Below, piece by piece: positions 1 to 10,726 of a DNA stretch of 64,000 nt (the first letter of the stretch is position 1; the number at the start of each line of letters is the position of its first letter). Made by a program: the position numbers and the translations under genes. The DNA comes from Nematostella vectensis (lineage: Eukaryota; Cnidaria; Anthozoa; Actiniaria; Edwardsiidae). Location: assembly GCF_932526225.1 (NCBI RefSeq), contig NC_064047.1, positions 11,397,501-11,461,500 on the forward strand. The letters run 5' to 3'. The notes below the pieces were generated by a model. It was not told the origin of the DNA and did not search any database. It was given only the letters and a program-made list of their open reading frames with translations.

Positions 1-516
1 AGTACTCATGACTAACGGTTAACGATATAACTGGTGTTTTTGGCCAATTTATTGTAAACTTGAGGTAGATGTAATGTAAACTATCGCAACAGGGTGTTCA
101 CCATTTCTCAAGATAGTATGATAAAGTTGATCACATTTTTTTGTTGACTCATAATTGGACCTTGATCCTTTTTACTTTTTGCTGCAACCTATAAATTAAA
201 AAAGCATCGGCACTGTGTGTGTATGTACCTTACATTGGGAAGATAATTTTAACTGTAACCCTGTTAGTCATCATGGATGAAACTACCCCGAAAGAGTAAT
301 TGTGCATTGTGCGTGACTGTGCGAAACATGTTTGAATCATTCTCTGAGCTCATGTTCCGGACTATTGCAATTACAGGGTTGGGGCGTAAACTGAGCATTT
401 AATTAAGCCTAATAAGTTGGGTTAATAAAAAAAGGTAACCTTAGTCATCTACGTTTTAGCCTGTACCCATGAATAGTGAGCACGTTTCATCACTCTAACT
501 CTAACCGTTTTTACCT
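1..516. other. No gene seen at the left edge
   Basis: AT-rich sequence with no supported exon, RNA gene or clear repeat. Upstream exons of the gene ending at 2158 could lie here or beyond the left edge, but I could not identify any with a compatible phase. Confidence 0.5.
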
Positions 517-639
517 ATGACCTGCCCTCGCCTGGCTGTTGAACCATGCTGGTCGACAGACACAACAAGGAAAGCAGGAAAACTCAGACCAGAATGGTCA
601 ACCCAACTCCAAACGCATACGTGCGCTATCGGCTCACCA

Positions 640-1180
640 GCCAGACCAGTTCCAGGTAACCCTAGAGTCTGTGTACCTAGGTCTGTTGGTCTGCTAGACC
701 AAAGATGGTCTGCTAGACCAAATTGGTCTTTTAGGGCGAAATTGGTTTGGTGGACTCCGTGGACTGTGATTGGTCTGATTGACCCTTTGGTTCGGTGGTG
801 CCTGTTTTACAGTATGTCAAGTAGTCTACCAGTTCTATCACGCACCAAAGTCTGTTTACCTTGTCTGAAGGTCTGACGGACCAAAGTAGGTCCGAAGGAC
901 TCTGTTGGTTTGTCTAAAGTAATCTACCAGAGACCTTTACTTAGGTACTTGAGTCTGTGTACTTGGCCTTTTTGAATTGAGCGACCAAAATTGGTCCGAT
1001 CGACCCAGTTGGTCTGTCTGACGAACATGTTCACGTCTTGCCAGACCAGTTTCATGATGTATTTAAGTTTGTGTACCTTGGTCTGATAGACTCTTTTAGT
1101 CCGTCAGACACAAATGTCTGTTATTTGTGTCTAGTATTCTGCCAGTTCTGGGAAACATTAGTCTCTGTGATGCTCGCTCA
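640..1180. repeat. Degenerate palindromic GGTCTG/AGACC repeats
   Basis: The motif GGTCTG and its complement recur every few tens of bases, often as the small palindrome GGTCTGCTAGACC (perfect around 690-720, weaker on both sides). The open frame over 517-876 is a by-product of the repeat and resembles no protein I know. It looks like an old, diverged tandem array. No gene is supported from here to 1990. Confidence 0.5.
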
Positions 1181-1990
1181 TAAAGTCTGCTAGACCCCAA
1201 ATAATCCGATAGAATTGTCGTCGTGTTTATTTTTAACTGGTTATGTTGCTTTTTACCATATCCGACTGAAGCTTCTACGATTTTTTGTCTTTTACTGTAC
1301 TTCTTGTCTGTTGATACCAAATACACACCTAATGTATGTAAAATGCATTTCACACCGATACTAACTTAGATAAAAACGCATATTTAGCCTCAGCATAATT
1401 CAACTGCATGTACAAACCCAGCTAAAATGCATAACTATCTATGCATGCATAACTATCTTTGCAGGTCAATTATGTTCCTTAAACTACTTCTAACCCATGT
1501 CTAACTAATTTTTAGTATACACCAAAGGTATACACTGTAAACTACTTTGACTTTTCGGGCTTGTAGAAAACACTAAACGATAATTTTTAATTTCTCTTGT
1601 CCGTGTGCCGTCATGGGATGCTTACAACTCTATCACGACAGGCACTTAAAACTGTGGTTGGTAACTGACTGGGAGTCATGAACTGGTAGAGAGATGAAGA
1701 GACTCCTACAAACTGTGGGGTCCTGAGTAATGTAATCCGAGAAATTGGCTACAGTTCCCTCTCGATTTCCTGTAAGGATGAGGAGTAAGGGGTAAACACA
1801 GGGAGGAAAGGTGGGATCATGCTCCTTCCCAACGTTCTAAGTCCTCCCGGATAATAATGTGAATCATAATTGATGGCTGGAGCCACATTTTATGCGTATG
1901 CGCAGTATTGTGCATGTCGCGTGGTCTTTGATTTCTAGCCAATCGCCTTTATTCCTAGCGATTGTATTTATTTGACTTTGCTTTCTCTAG

Positions 1991-2158
1991 AAACAACAAC
2001 AACAACAACAATCCTTCGCATTCCAAAACCAGAACGGACAACAGCAGCAGCAACAGCAGCAGAGAGTCGTCCACACGAGCGGGACGTACATGTTTGGCAA
2101 CACTGGTGGCAGCGGACAGACGGGCTCGTCCTTTGGAAACCAGCAAGGAAGATTCTAG
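1991..2158 (+). CDS. Terminal exon of a poly-Q, Gly/Phe-rich protein (partial)
   Basis: A strong acceptor (TTTGCTTTCTCTAG, ending at 1990) opens a phase-0 frame of 55 codons that ends in TAG at 2156-2158. The peptide has six Gln, the segment SFAFQNQNG, eight more Gln, then a Gly/Ser/Phe tail closing with FGNQQGRF. The protein is not recognised. Low complexity suggests a disordered C-terminus, as in transcription or RNA-binding factors, but that is weak inference. Ending in QGRF recalls cnidarian RFamide peptides, yet there is no amidation Gly or basic cleavage site after the Phe, so a neuropeptide call is not supported. Upstream exons were not found. The three coding bases before the stop, and the stop itself, recur in the minisatellite that follows. 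Confidence 0.45.
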   Translation, partial: KQQQQQQSFAFQNQNGQQQQQQQQRVVHTSGTYMFGNTGGSGQTGSSFGNQQGRF

Positions 2159-2465
2159 AGACATCTAAAGACGTCACCAGAAGGAAGATTCTAGAGACAT
2201 CTAGAAACGTAACCAGTAGAAGTTTCTAGAGACATCACCTGTAAGGAGATTCTAGAGACATTATCAGAAAGGAAGATTCTTAAGACATCTAGAGACGTCA
2301 CGAGCAGGGAAGATTCTAGAGACATAATCAGCAAGGAAGATTCTATAGCCAGTGTCAGAAAGGAAGATTCTAGAGACATTATCGGCAAGGAAGATTCCAA
2401 AGACATCACCAGCAAGGAAGATTCTAGAGACATGACCAGCACGGAAGATTGTAGAGACATCTTCT
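2141..2465 (+). repeat. 27-bp minisatellite seeded by a stop codon
   Basis: About eleven imperfect units built on GGAAGATTCTAGAGACATC followed by a short variable piece (ACCAGCAA in the best copies). The first unit overlaps the last codons and TAG stop of the upstream exon, and most later units again read Gly-Arg-Phe-stop, so the array seems to have grown from the exon end into the 3' untranslated region. Some units are longer or changed (around 2160-2230 and 2340-2360). Confidence 0.75.
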
Positions 2466-5371
2466 AGATTCTAGTGACATCTTGAGACACTGCAATGATA
2501 CTGACAACACCTATAGTGAATAGATTACCTAGAGCGATGGATAGATAAGGAAGTAGACTAGTTGGGAGGGGGTCGGCCAACGTTTGTATAGAATAAATTT
2601 ACCTGGTATTTTACCATACTACCATACTTAGATAATTCATGAAACGGCATCAAAATTTAGAGAAGCGCATATTATGTTTTACGTGATTCTTAATTTATTC
2701 CCACCAACAATGTTTCCTTGGTCGTGCCATAACCCGCATGTAGGATTTTTTTATTTCGAAGAAAATGTTCATTTTTTACAGGATAACTATTATAATAAAT
2801 CATTCACATTATATGGCTTCTTCTTGATGAAAGATTTGATTAAAGTGAGCCCGATATGCAGGATCTCTTGGTTTTGGGATTTGTAAAAGAAAAGAGAATA
2901 GAAAATCTAGATGTAGGAGTCCTGTGGCGAGCAAACGTTACAGAGAAGGGAGGAGGAAACCGACCGGCAGTAACATTCAGCTTTTTGGCCGCTAATTTGT
3001 GTCGGAATTGAGAAATTTCACGTAAACTTGAAGGGAATGTTGTTTTATTCCTGCGTATTTCGAGGCAGCCATTTTGAATAGGCCCGAGGAACAATCGTTT
3101 TCTATTATCGAAAGAATTCACGCGTGGGCGCACAAGTCTCCCATAGACCATTGAGACGAAGGACAGCATGTGTTTGATATGCGTGGACAGTAGCTGTCAA
3201 GCTTTCATCTATTTGTGGAAGGCTTCTTCAGGACATATCAGTGCTTTGGATTTGATTATTATTTGACTACTTTATGGGGTGAGGGGTAACATGTTTTCGA
3301 AAGGAAAGACCGGCTTGCCTTGCTTTTAAAAATAAGAGTTCGGTCTAATTGGAGGGTGAAATATTTGGTGCACCTAAAATTAGCCGATTCTAGTACCTTT
3401 TTTTTGTTGTTTTTGTGAGTCTAATGTTTAGATGTTTTGCACAAAATGGAAAATCTGGTGATTTTTTTTATAAGAAAAGGCCCAGTTTTAAGCCCCAAAG
3501 CCCCCTTCGGGCTATAATGAAGAAAATGATTCCAAAGAGGGAAAAAGTCTCCCTGTCTCAGAGGTGTGGGTTATTCAAAGATTAGGCCATACTCGACGAA
3601 ACGCAGGCATCTCCAAGAGCAGAAAAAGAGAATAAAACCTGATTTATTCCTGTGGCAAAAAAAACGTAAGTGTGTTCTTCTTTCCCCACCCTATTCCCTC
3701 TCTACTTCTTTTTAGTCTCCCTCCGCAGTTTTAAAAAGTTAGAATGATCTATTTCATTCACACTTAGGGGCTAGATGGGGGTGATTGTCCTAACTTTTAG
3801 GGTATAAAATTCCCTCCCTACAAGATTATTTCGATAATGCTATCCCTTATTCCTTAGGGGTCTCACGCTAACGGATTAATCCTATCCAATAACAACTGAG
3901 CCATCTAAGAGATCAGTAGGGAGATGTGTTCAGTGGGTGCTAATATTGTTTTAAATTTTGGAGCGAATAAAAAAGTTACCAATTCGTCCAAAAAAAACTA
4001 TCATTGAAACTATAATTCCTTTTTAATTCTTCAATTTTCCTTAATCTATGATACCTCCATAAACAACAGAAGTATTTCGAGATAAAAGAACAACAAAAAC
4101 ATATACATATACACATAATATATAACCTTCTAGTCTAAAAAATTCTTCAGTAAATATATATAATATAAACTCATTGAAGAGGCTACCAGTTTTTCTTAGC
4201 ACCTATATTTGAACTTTTTTCAGAAGACTTCAGGGTGAATCACAAATGGTTCAAATTGAATGTTTGCTTGCTCCGCTTTTAGGTAGTGGCTAAATCTATA
4301 TATTATAAAAGCCTAGAACCGACCTTATTTCTACGTAGCGAACATTGCAACACCAACGTCCCGGTCCTCGCTCTAGACATATAAAACTTGCAGTTCATTT
4401 CAGTGTTCATTTCACGTCTGGCTCTTTGAGTTCTCTATTCTTTTCTACAGTCGCCGTTCTTTTTGCTTAGTTTCTTCTGTCTACTGCTGGAAACCGTTTA
4501 ACTTGGGTTTTGTCCTCTCTAGTCATCGCTTTAGGCTTAATTGGACGCGTCGAACAGATTCGTTTAGACGTAACGGGAGCGAAGAATATTTACCATTATT
4601 ATTTTTTTGGTTCAATCCGCACGAAAAGCATAGGTCTTAGAAGTCAGCAAAAAAAAAAGTCACCGGCAGTTACTAGGAAAGTAAGAGACGAGAGATTTGC
4701 TATGAGACCTATTTCCGGTAATAGTCAACGACGCACATCCGGTCTAATGTATTCCAAGTTCACTTCCTCTGCTATGACCATCCTGTAGCGCTAAAACGGA
4801 AGCGCTCTTAGAGACAAAACCAGCGAGCAAAGCAGATTTCAGAGAGTGAGGGAGAATGCAGAGAAGTGGAAAGGTAAGTCTGATGCGAGAAGTAGCGAGC
4901 ATTCATTCGGATTTATACAATTAACTTTGTCATCTTTCGTAAGCAAAAAGCCGCGGAAAATTAAGATATGTTTTTGAATTTAACTGTCCGCTTAAAAAAT
5001 ACTTTAAATAAGCCCTTATAAAAAAAAAATAAGCTCTTTGGTTTTCATTTGTGACTGTCATACTTATGTTTTGTTTGGTACGTTTATTTTTATTGTCAAC
5101 AAATGTTATTGACAAAAGGTTAATTGCAGAATCGTAATTAAGATTGTACGCTTATAAGTGGACAAACATTGGAAGATTTCAATTTTTTGTGATTCAAAGG
5201 ATGAGAGATAAAAAAATCAGTATCGGTTTGCTTGAGTCGAATAACGTAAAGTAATTGTTGACCTTTTCACCAACTTTTGGTTGTGAAGAGGGCATCATGT
5301 TTCTGGGTCAATGCTTGGCAACGTATTGAAAATCACTATTCGTGCTCTTTCATGGTGATCAACAGGTTACC
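2466..5371. other. Non-coding stretch upstream of the DSL-vWA gene
   Basis: No supported gene. The open frames at 2674-2886, 2840-3169 and 4510-4788 have no recognisable domain or convincing splice context. A good donor-like site (AAAG then GTAAGTC, break after 4873) lies in a purine-rich stretch and could end a 5' non-coding exon of the gene starting at 5372. A weak acceptor (GATCAACAG, ending 5365) sits just upstream of that ATG. Part of 4357-4470 resembles 24615-24735, so some of this spacer is repetitive. Confidence 0.4.
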
Positions 5372-8300
5372 ATGACAACACCTACAATGCTTGGGGTCAT
5401 TGCCTCAGTTGGAATACTGGCTTGTTTAACTGTAAGTACACAAGACACGCTCGCAAAGGAACCCCCCCCTTACCTCCCGACTTCTGCTTCATTACATTGA
5501 AATCTCGATATAACAACACTACTCAACAAAAATCGCATTGTTATGTTATAGCGAAGCATCGTTATATAGCACTAGCAAGCCTCGAATTATTGGGGCGTGG
5601 TTGGGGGCACGATACAGAAACATTCAGAAATCAATGGGGGACACAGCCACGTCCCTACTGGTCATTTCCTTATATATTTTAAAATATTGAGGGGGGAGGG
5701 CACGTGCTCCCAGTGCCCCACCCCCTGCTACGGCCCTGTATCTATATTAACGTATTATGGGTGATAGAAGAAAAGAATCCTTGAACATAGAAACGCTTTT
5801 GATAAATAAGTTAGATTCAACTTTAGTTGATATTTACCCATTGGTGTGTCTGAGTGATGCCAGCTCAAAGAAAAGAGTCCTTTGGGAAAACCCTATTCAC
5901 ATTCACATTCACAAATAAGCATATTTTTTTAACCGAAGGATGTGGCGATTTTTTCTGCAGGTCTGTGCTTGCTCGATTTTTTAAGGGCCCCAACCTTTCA
6001 CATTTTGTTTTATCAGTCAAATATCGAATTTTCCGTCCCTAAGCTTATGCTTTACTCCACACAAACTAACGGTAAGGGAGTTCCTGCACGTTTCACTAGT
6101 TTGAAAATCGGAAATCACGTTTCACGATAAACTGACGACATGGTCCAATCTTTACTTGGGAATCACGATTCACGATTTTTAAAGAGCATAGATCACGATT
6201 AATCTCCCCATTAATATTCAAGTCTATATTAGATATCGATTGAATGCCTTGTCTCATGTTGTTTTTTCAGGTCCCTGCATCGGCTGGACCAGGCGGAGAA
6301 GTCTCAATAATGTTCCATCAGTACTCCAACCCAGGCTTCAAGAAATACGAAAATGGGCGCGTTCGCTGCTGTGACGTGTTTTGTAGCGGCTGCGATCCAT
6401 ACTTCAACCTGTGCTTGAGAATGCGGCCTTATGGTAAATGTCATGCGCAGTTCAGGAGTCGGACATACCGCAAAGCGTCACGAAACATCAATTTTAAAAA
6501 TGGAGCTAATCTTGGCAACGGCAACTTCAATCCGTTGACATATCAGTTCAAGGGCGCATGGGAGGTGAGGTCGATATTGTATTGGACTGCCTATTTAACG
6601 CTAGAGGGGACGGTAAAAAAAACGGAAATTTTTCTAAGAAAAAATATTTCCCAAAGTAGTCAATAACCCAATAAAATAATATATCCTATGCGACATGTGC
6701 TGTGCTCGTTTGCGAAGGGAACAACATGTTGTTAACAGTAGTCAAAGATGGGGAATATTGGCTATGGAAATAACAGCAGAAGTTAAATATACACGAATCA
6801 ATAATTACAATCGTTGTTGACATATACAAAATAACTAGCCTTGAGCGAAGGTGAGGGCACAAATACGCTAACTGATTGGCCAATGTACACCCCCATGTCG
6901 TGATGACGTCACCGGAAGTGAACTAAACTCTACATTACGGCCATAAAATTTATTTTGACGTTAAAAATTACTTATCAAGCTAGCAAAAAAATCTCCTAGC
7001 ATCACGCCCTATGTCGTGTGTGTGAATAGGGGGAGTGTGGGGGGGGGGGGGGGGGCGGAGGAGGGCGGGGGGGGGGGGGGGGTAGGGGTGAAGCAGAAGC
7101 CTGTGTGTGTGTCGGTTGTAGTAATTCTATATTCAGTTTAACCCCGACCACTTGAACACGAATAACGCGAGCTCCCCAGTAACTCGAACTAAGATTTGGA
7201 TGGAGATTATTCTTTCACTTCTCTGTCGAGGCTCTAAGTTAACGGTGATCCACAGAATAAGTACCACAATGTGGCACATTTTTTATTCCAAAATTACTTT
7301 TTTTTTCTCCAGGGAAAACTTTACATTGACCTCACAGTAAAAGACTACGATACAATCACCAGAGACGACCACGTCGACTCGCTGAGTTTCAATTCAACGG
7401 TCGTACCAAGTCCACGCATGTTCCGTATGTGGTATCTCGCGACTATGCGGGGGCGAGTTGCGGCGATGTCTCTATCGTATAGTGTCCGTTGTAACAGGTA
7501 CTATTATGGTCCTGCGTGTAGCACTATTTGCAAACAAAAGGACGATGCGCGCGGCCACTATACTTGTGACGTCATGACGGGACGCAAGATTTGCAGACGA
7601 GGCTGGACTGGGCCGAGCTGTGACGTCATCTGTGAGTATAACATGAGTAAAAATATAATTCAACGATGTCCGTAAAAGCTCGTAAATGATATCACAAGAT
7701 TATGCTCTTGAGCGCTATTCTTTACCAGGTTACGCGTGCAAATAACGGAATCTTCTCGTTAAATTCAAGAAATGTACCAATTTTGTAATTGTTCATTTAC
7801 TTGCCATTTTTAGAACTGAAAAAAAAAGACGGTTTGTGCTAGTTTTTAGATCTTTTTTTGTATACAAAAAAGATAAAATAAATTGGGAAGCCGATCACCT
7901 TCCGTGCGAGCGCGCAGATACAACGGTTTCGATGAAGGGGCCTCAAGCCGCCGCAACACATTAAACACAAGTCATGTTTGTAAACGGAAGCTCTTTCGAC
8001 AAGTTCTGCTGATTTTGTCTCCAAATACAATTTACTAAATCCTGTATTAAAAATTGTAATGCTTGCCTACTTGTAATATTTCAGTACGAAATCCTACTCC
8101 AATGATTCAGCCTTCCCAGACACCGTCCAAAACACCGACGGTTATACCAACAGACGCTAACCAGGGAACGGTTATACCAACAGACGCTAACCAGGGAACA
8201 ATTATACCAACAGACGCTAACCAAGGAACGGTTATACCAACAGACGCGAACCAGAGAACTGCTTTACCAACAGACGCTAACCTGGTAACGGTTATACCAA

Positions 8301-10471
8301 CAGACGCGAATCAGGGAACAGTTGTACCAACAGACAAAATAAGCACAACACAACATTCAGTCCCGGTCGTCTCGTCGCCACCACCAACTAAGCCATCTCG
8401 CGCATGCGCAACAGCAGCAGAGATCGGTATGTTATTTGACGCGTCGGCAAGTGTCGGTCGCAGGAATTTCATTCTCATGAAGTACTTCGCCGCTACCCTG
8501 GTGGAGGAGGTTGCGTCCAGTCCCCCGCGGTTCAGCCTCATGAGATACAGCCTTTATCCGGATTTAGTTCTTAACTTCAAGAAGTCGCGCAGGTTAACGG
8601 TGCAAAGCTTGGTGAGGGAAACCCTGGCGATGAAATCCATGCGTGGTCCAACAAAGACGGAAAAAGCTCTAAAGGTAAATTTATTCATGTATGAATACAA
8701 AGCAAATGATCAAGATCAAATGATCAAGAGTGTAAACATGTCAAGAAAATTCAGCCAAAAATTGTCGTTTTTGACAAACGCGGTCACTTCCATATAAGGA
8801 ACCTAATATACTCCTTATTTGGAAAAACTGCATGATTCTTGAAATTTTTAAGGTTACCGTACCGCAGGTGCTTCGTAAACTTTATGACTTGTAATCAGAA
8901 GAGAAAAACACTGACTGTGACCATCTTTGATCAATGGAGAAAGTATCTGAAAAGAAACTAAGAGTCCTCGGTACCAGTCTCTCAAACCGACAACGTTTTC
9001 TTCATATGTAATGCTCAGGCTGGATTCTTGGGGAGGGGGGGGTTGGGAAGGGGGGGGGGGGGGAGTCTCATGTCGCTCTATCCTTGGCTTGGTCCGTCAA
9101 TAATCTTTTTATATAGTAATCTTCTAAAAATCAACAACTCTAGGGGGTGTAGCCTGACAGCTCATCACCCTCCCATCGTTTGCATTTTTACGCGTTCCCC
9201 ATCCCCCTGACATATTTGATAAGAATGCCGCTAGGATGATAATATGGCGGTTGATACTGCCCCTTTAAAAGGGCCAATCACGCCGCCATTTTATGCTCCC
9301 GCCGAATACCGAGTCACACAAGTATCCATTCCCATCTCCAATTTAAGCAAGTAACCGAGATGTTTTCAATCAAATATATCGTCAATAACATATCAGACTT
9401 CACTCGAAGATTGTTTTTTTGAAGTTTTCTTGCGAATAAACCGTGGTATTTTCAATTATATACAATAACAAAGCAGTGGTTGATCGACATAATTTCAGCT
9501 CTATCTCGTGTATTCAGGAAGCATTGCTGATGTTTTCCAAGCGTAACGGTGGAGGGGGAGGTGACCCGAGATTTCTTATAGTCATGACAGACGGAAAAAG
9601 CGGGATGAAGCACAAGGATCTTATAAAGACCTTAAAGTCCTTCAAGGTAACATTTCTAATAGTTGATGATCTAAGACCCATTAAATTCATATAAGAAACG
9701 TGACCTTTTGAGTCACAAATTCAAGCAAAAATAAACAAAAGAAATGGCCGCGCCCGTCACGACAGAGAGTTATGAAAAAATAAAATCTTTCAATGAAAAT
9801 AAGCCCATTTCTGGCATGAAACTTTACGATTCGTAGGAGCTGAATAAGCTTTTTGTTGTTATCTACTTTGCACTAAAAGCAGCCGCGCGGGAGTTTGCCG
9901 ACCAATATATTTTGTTATAAAATTGTTGCGTGAAATTTTCTTGTTTCCGCGACACTATTGTAGCATCTTTGATTATCTTTGCGTGTTGTTTGTTTGGAAA
10001 TATCGTTGCGTGACATTTTGTTGTTGCTTTGTCGAATCGTTGCGTGACATTGTTTTCTTTTATAATACCGTTACGTGACATTGTGTTGTTGTATTATCGC
10101 ATTGTTGCGTGAAATTGTATTGTTGTTTTGTCAAATCGTTGTGTGACATCGAGTTTTGTTATAATACCGTTGCGTAGCATTGTGTGGTATTATCACATCG
10201 CTGCGTGACATTGTGTTGTTGTTTTGTCAAATCGTTGTGTGACATTGTGTTGTTCTCCTGTAATACCGTCGCGTGACATTGTCTTGTTATTTTCTAGGAT
10301 CTTGGCGTGACAATACTCTCTGTTGGTATTGGTGGGGACATTAGCCTTCATGAGCTCAGAGCCATCGCGATGGAAAAGCGAAACAATGTCTTTCATTTGT
10401 CTGACTTTCGGAACCTGTACACGGTCATGGCAAACTTGCGCCGCCATATACCGTGTACTGGTCAGCAGTGA
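5372..10471 (+). CDS. Secreted Notch-ligand-like DSL protein with a C-terminal vWA domain
   Basis: Six exons with GT-AG borders and matching phases: 5372-5431, 6271-6564, 7313-7631, 8085-8674, 9518-9646, 10298-10471; 521 residues. Residues 1-25 form a signal peptide running across the first intron (hydrophobic core, then VPASA). Residues 29-165 match the Notch-ligand N-terminal (MNNL/C2-like) module, including the RCCD motif and two further Cys. Residues 176-221 are a complete DSL domain: Cys 178, 187, 191, 203, 212 and 221, RYYYG, GHYTC and GWTGPSC. Residues 243-308 are Thr/Pro-rich 10-mer repeats. Residues 337-515 are a vWA domain with its MIDAS residues intact: DASAS at 343-347, Thr414 and Asp446 in TDGKS. 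There is no EGF repeat, transmembrane segment or cytoplasmic tail, unlike Delta and Jagged. Receptor binding by the DSL part and metal-dependent adhesion by the vWA part are inferred from the families. Intron 1 holds a MITE fragment; intron 5 holds a minisatellite. Confidence 0.85.
5590..5745 (+). repeat. Short interspersed repeat in intron 1 of the DSL-vWA gene
   Basis: Matches a second copy at about 47880-48010: both contain GATACAGAAACATT, GACACAGCCACG, CTACTGGTCATTTCCTTA, then GGGCACGTG and CTACGGCCCTG in the same order and orientation. G/C-rich ends around an AT-rich core fit a non-autonomous element, but I could not define its ends. Confidence 0.55.
7030..7092. repeat. G-rich low-complexity tract in intron 2
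   Basis: Long interrupted runs of G (7038-7056 and 7068-7082) in intron 2 of the DSL-vWA gene. Similar tracts occur at 9030-9063, 11758-11802, 53562-53578, 56851-56868, and as a C run at 61646-61669. They may form G-quadruplexes, and their exact length in an assembly is unreliable. Confidence 0.7.
8141..8340 (+). repeat. In-frame 30-bp coding repeat (T-V-I-P-T-D-A-N-Q-G)
   Basis: Seven tandem 30-base units inside exon 4 encode 10-residue repeats of consensus TVIPTDANQG; the fifth (TALPTDANLV) and last (TVVPTDKIS) are diverged. Because the unit is a multiple of three, copy number can change without breaking the frame. Thr and Pro richness suggests an extended, O-glycosylated stalk between the DSL and vWA domains; that role is inference. 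Confidence 0.9.
9995..10297 (+). repeat. ~33-bp minisatellite ending at an exon acceptor
   Basis: About ten diverged units of the form TCGTTGCGTGACATTGTGTT plus a T-rich end fill the 3' end of intron 5. The last unit runs into the acceptor (TTATTTTCTAG, ending 10297), and the first bases of exon 6 (ATCTTGGCGTGACAATACTC) resemble the same unit. Spacing varies from about 30 to 50 bases. Confidence 0.7.
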
Positions 10472-10645
10472 AACTTTTATACCCTGTTGTATTTAAATAT
10501 CTATAAACGATAAAGATGAGAATACTTATTACACTCTTCTTATACAATAAGCTATTCATTGCTAAAAATGCTGAGTAAGTTCCCCCGCTTACATGTTGAA
10601 CTTGAAACTGTCTTATTCTAACTGTTCTGTGGTAGCGAGAAATAG

Positions 10646-10726
10646 CCTGCTTGCAGGCGGTACTCGGTGTTATTATCGCGGAAAACCCTCCCCGTTCGGT
10701 GATCGGTACCGCCTGCAAGCAGGCTA
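10646..10726. repeat. Inverted repeat 3' of the DSL-vWA gene
   Basis: GCCTGCTTGCAGGCGGTAC and its exact reverse complement are separated by about 42 bases, giving a 19-bp perfect stem; each arm is itself partly palindromic. It may be a tiny MITE or a transcript hairpin 3' of the stop codon. No target duplication was identified. Confidence 0.6.

Noticed and set aside
517-876. 119-residue open frame
   Set aside because: It overlaps the degenerate GGTCTG repeat and the peptide has no recognisable domain.
1991-2460. RFamide-type neuropeptide precursor suggested by repeated Gly-Arg-Phe
   Set aside because: Each Phe is followed by a stop codon rather than Gly plus basic residues, and the repeats lie after the first stop, so no amidated peptides would be made.
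4510-4788. 92-residue frame upstream of the DSL-vWA gene
   Set aside because: No ATG-supported start, domain or phase-compatible splice to the first coding exon; this region more likely holds leader or promoter sequence.
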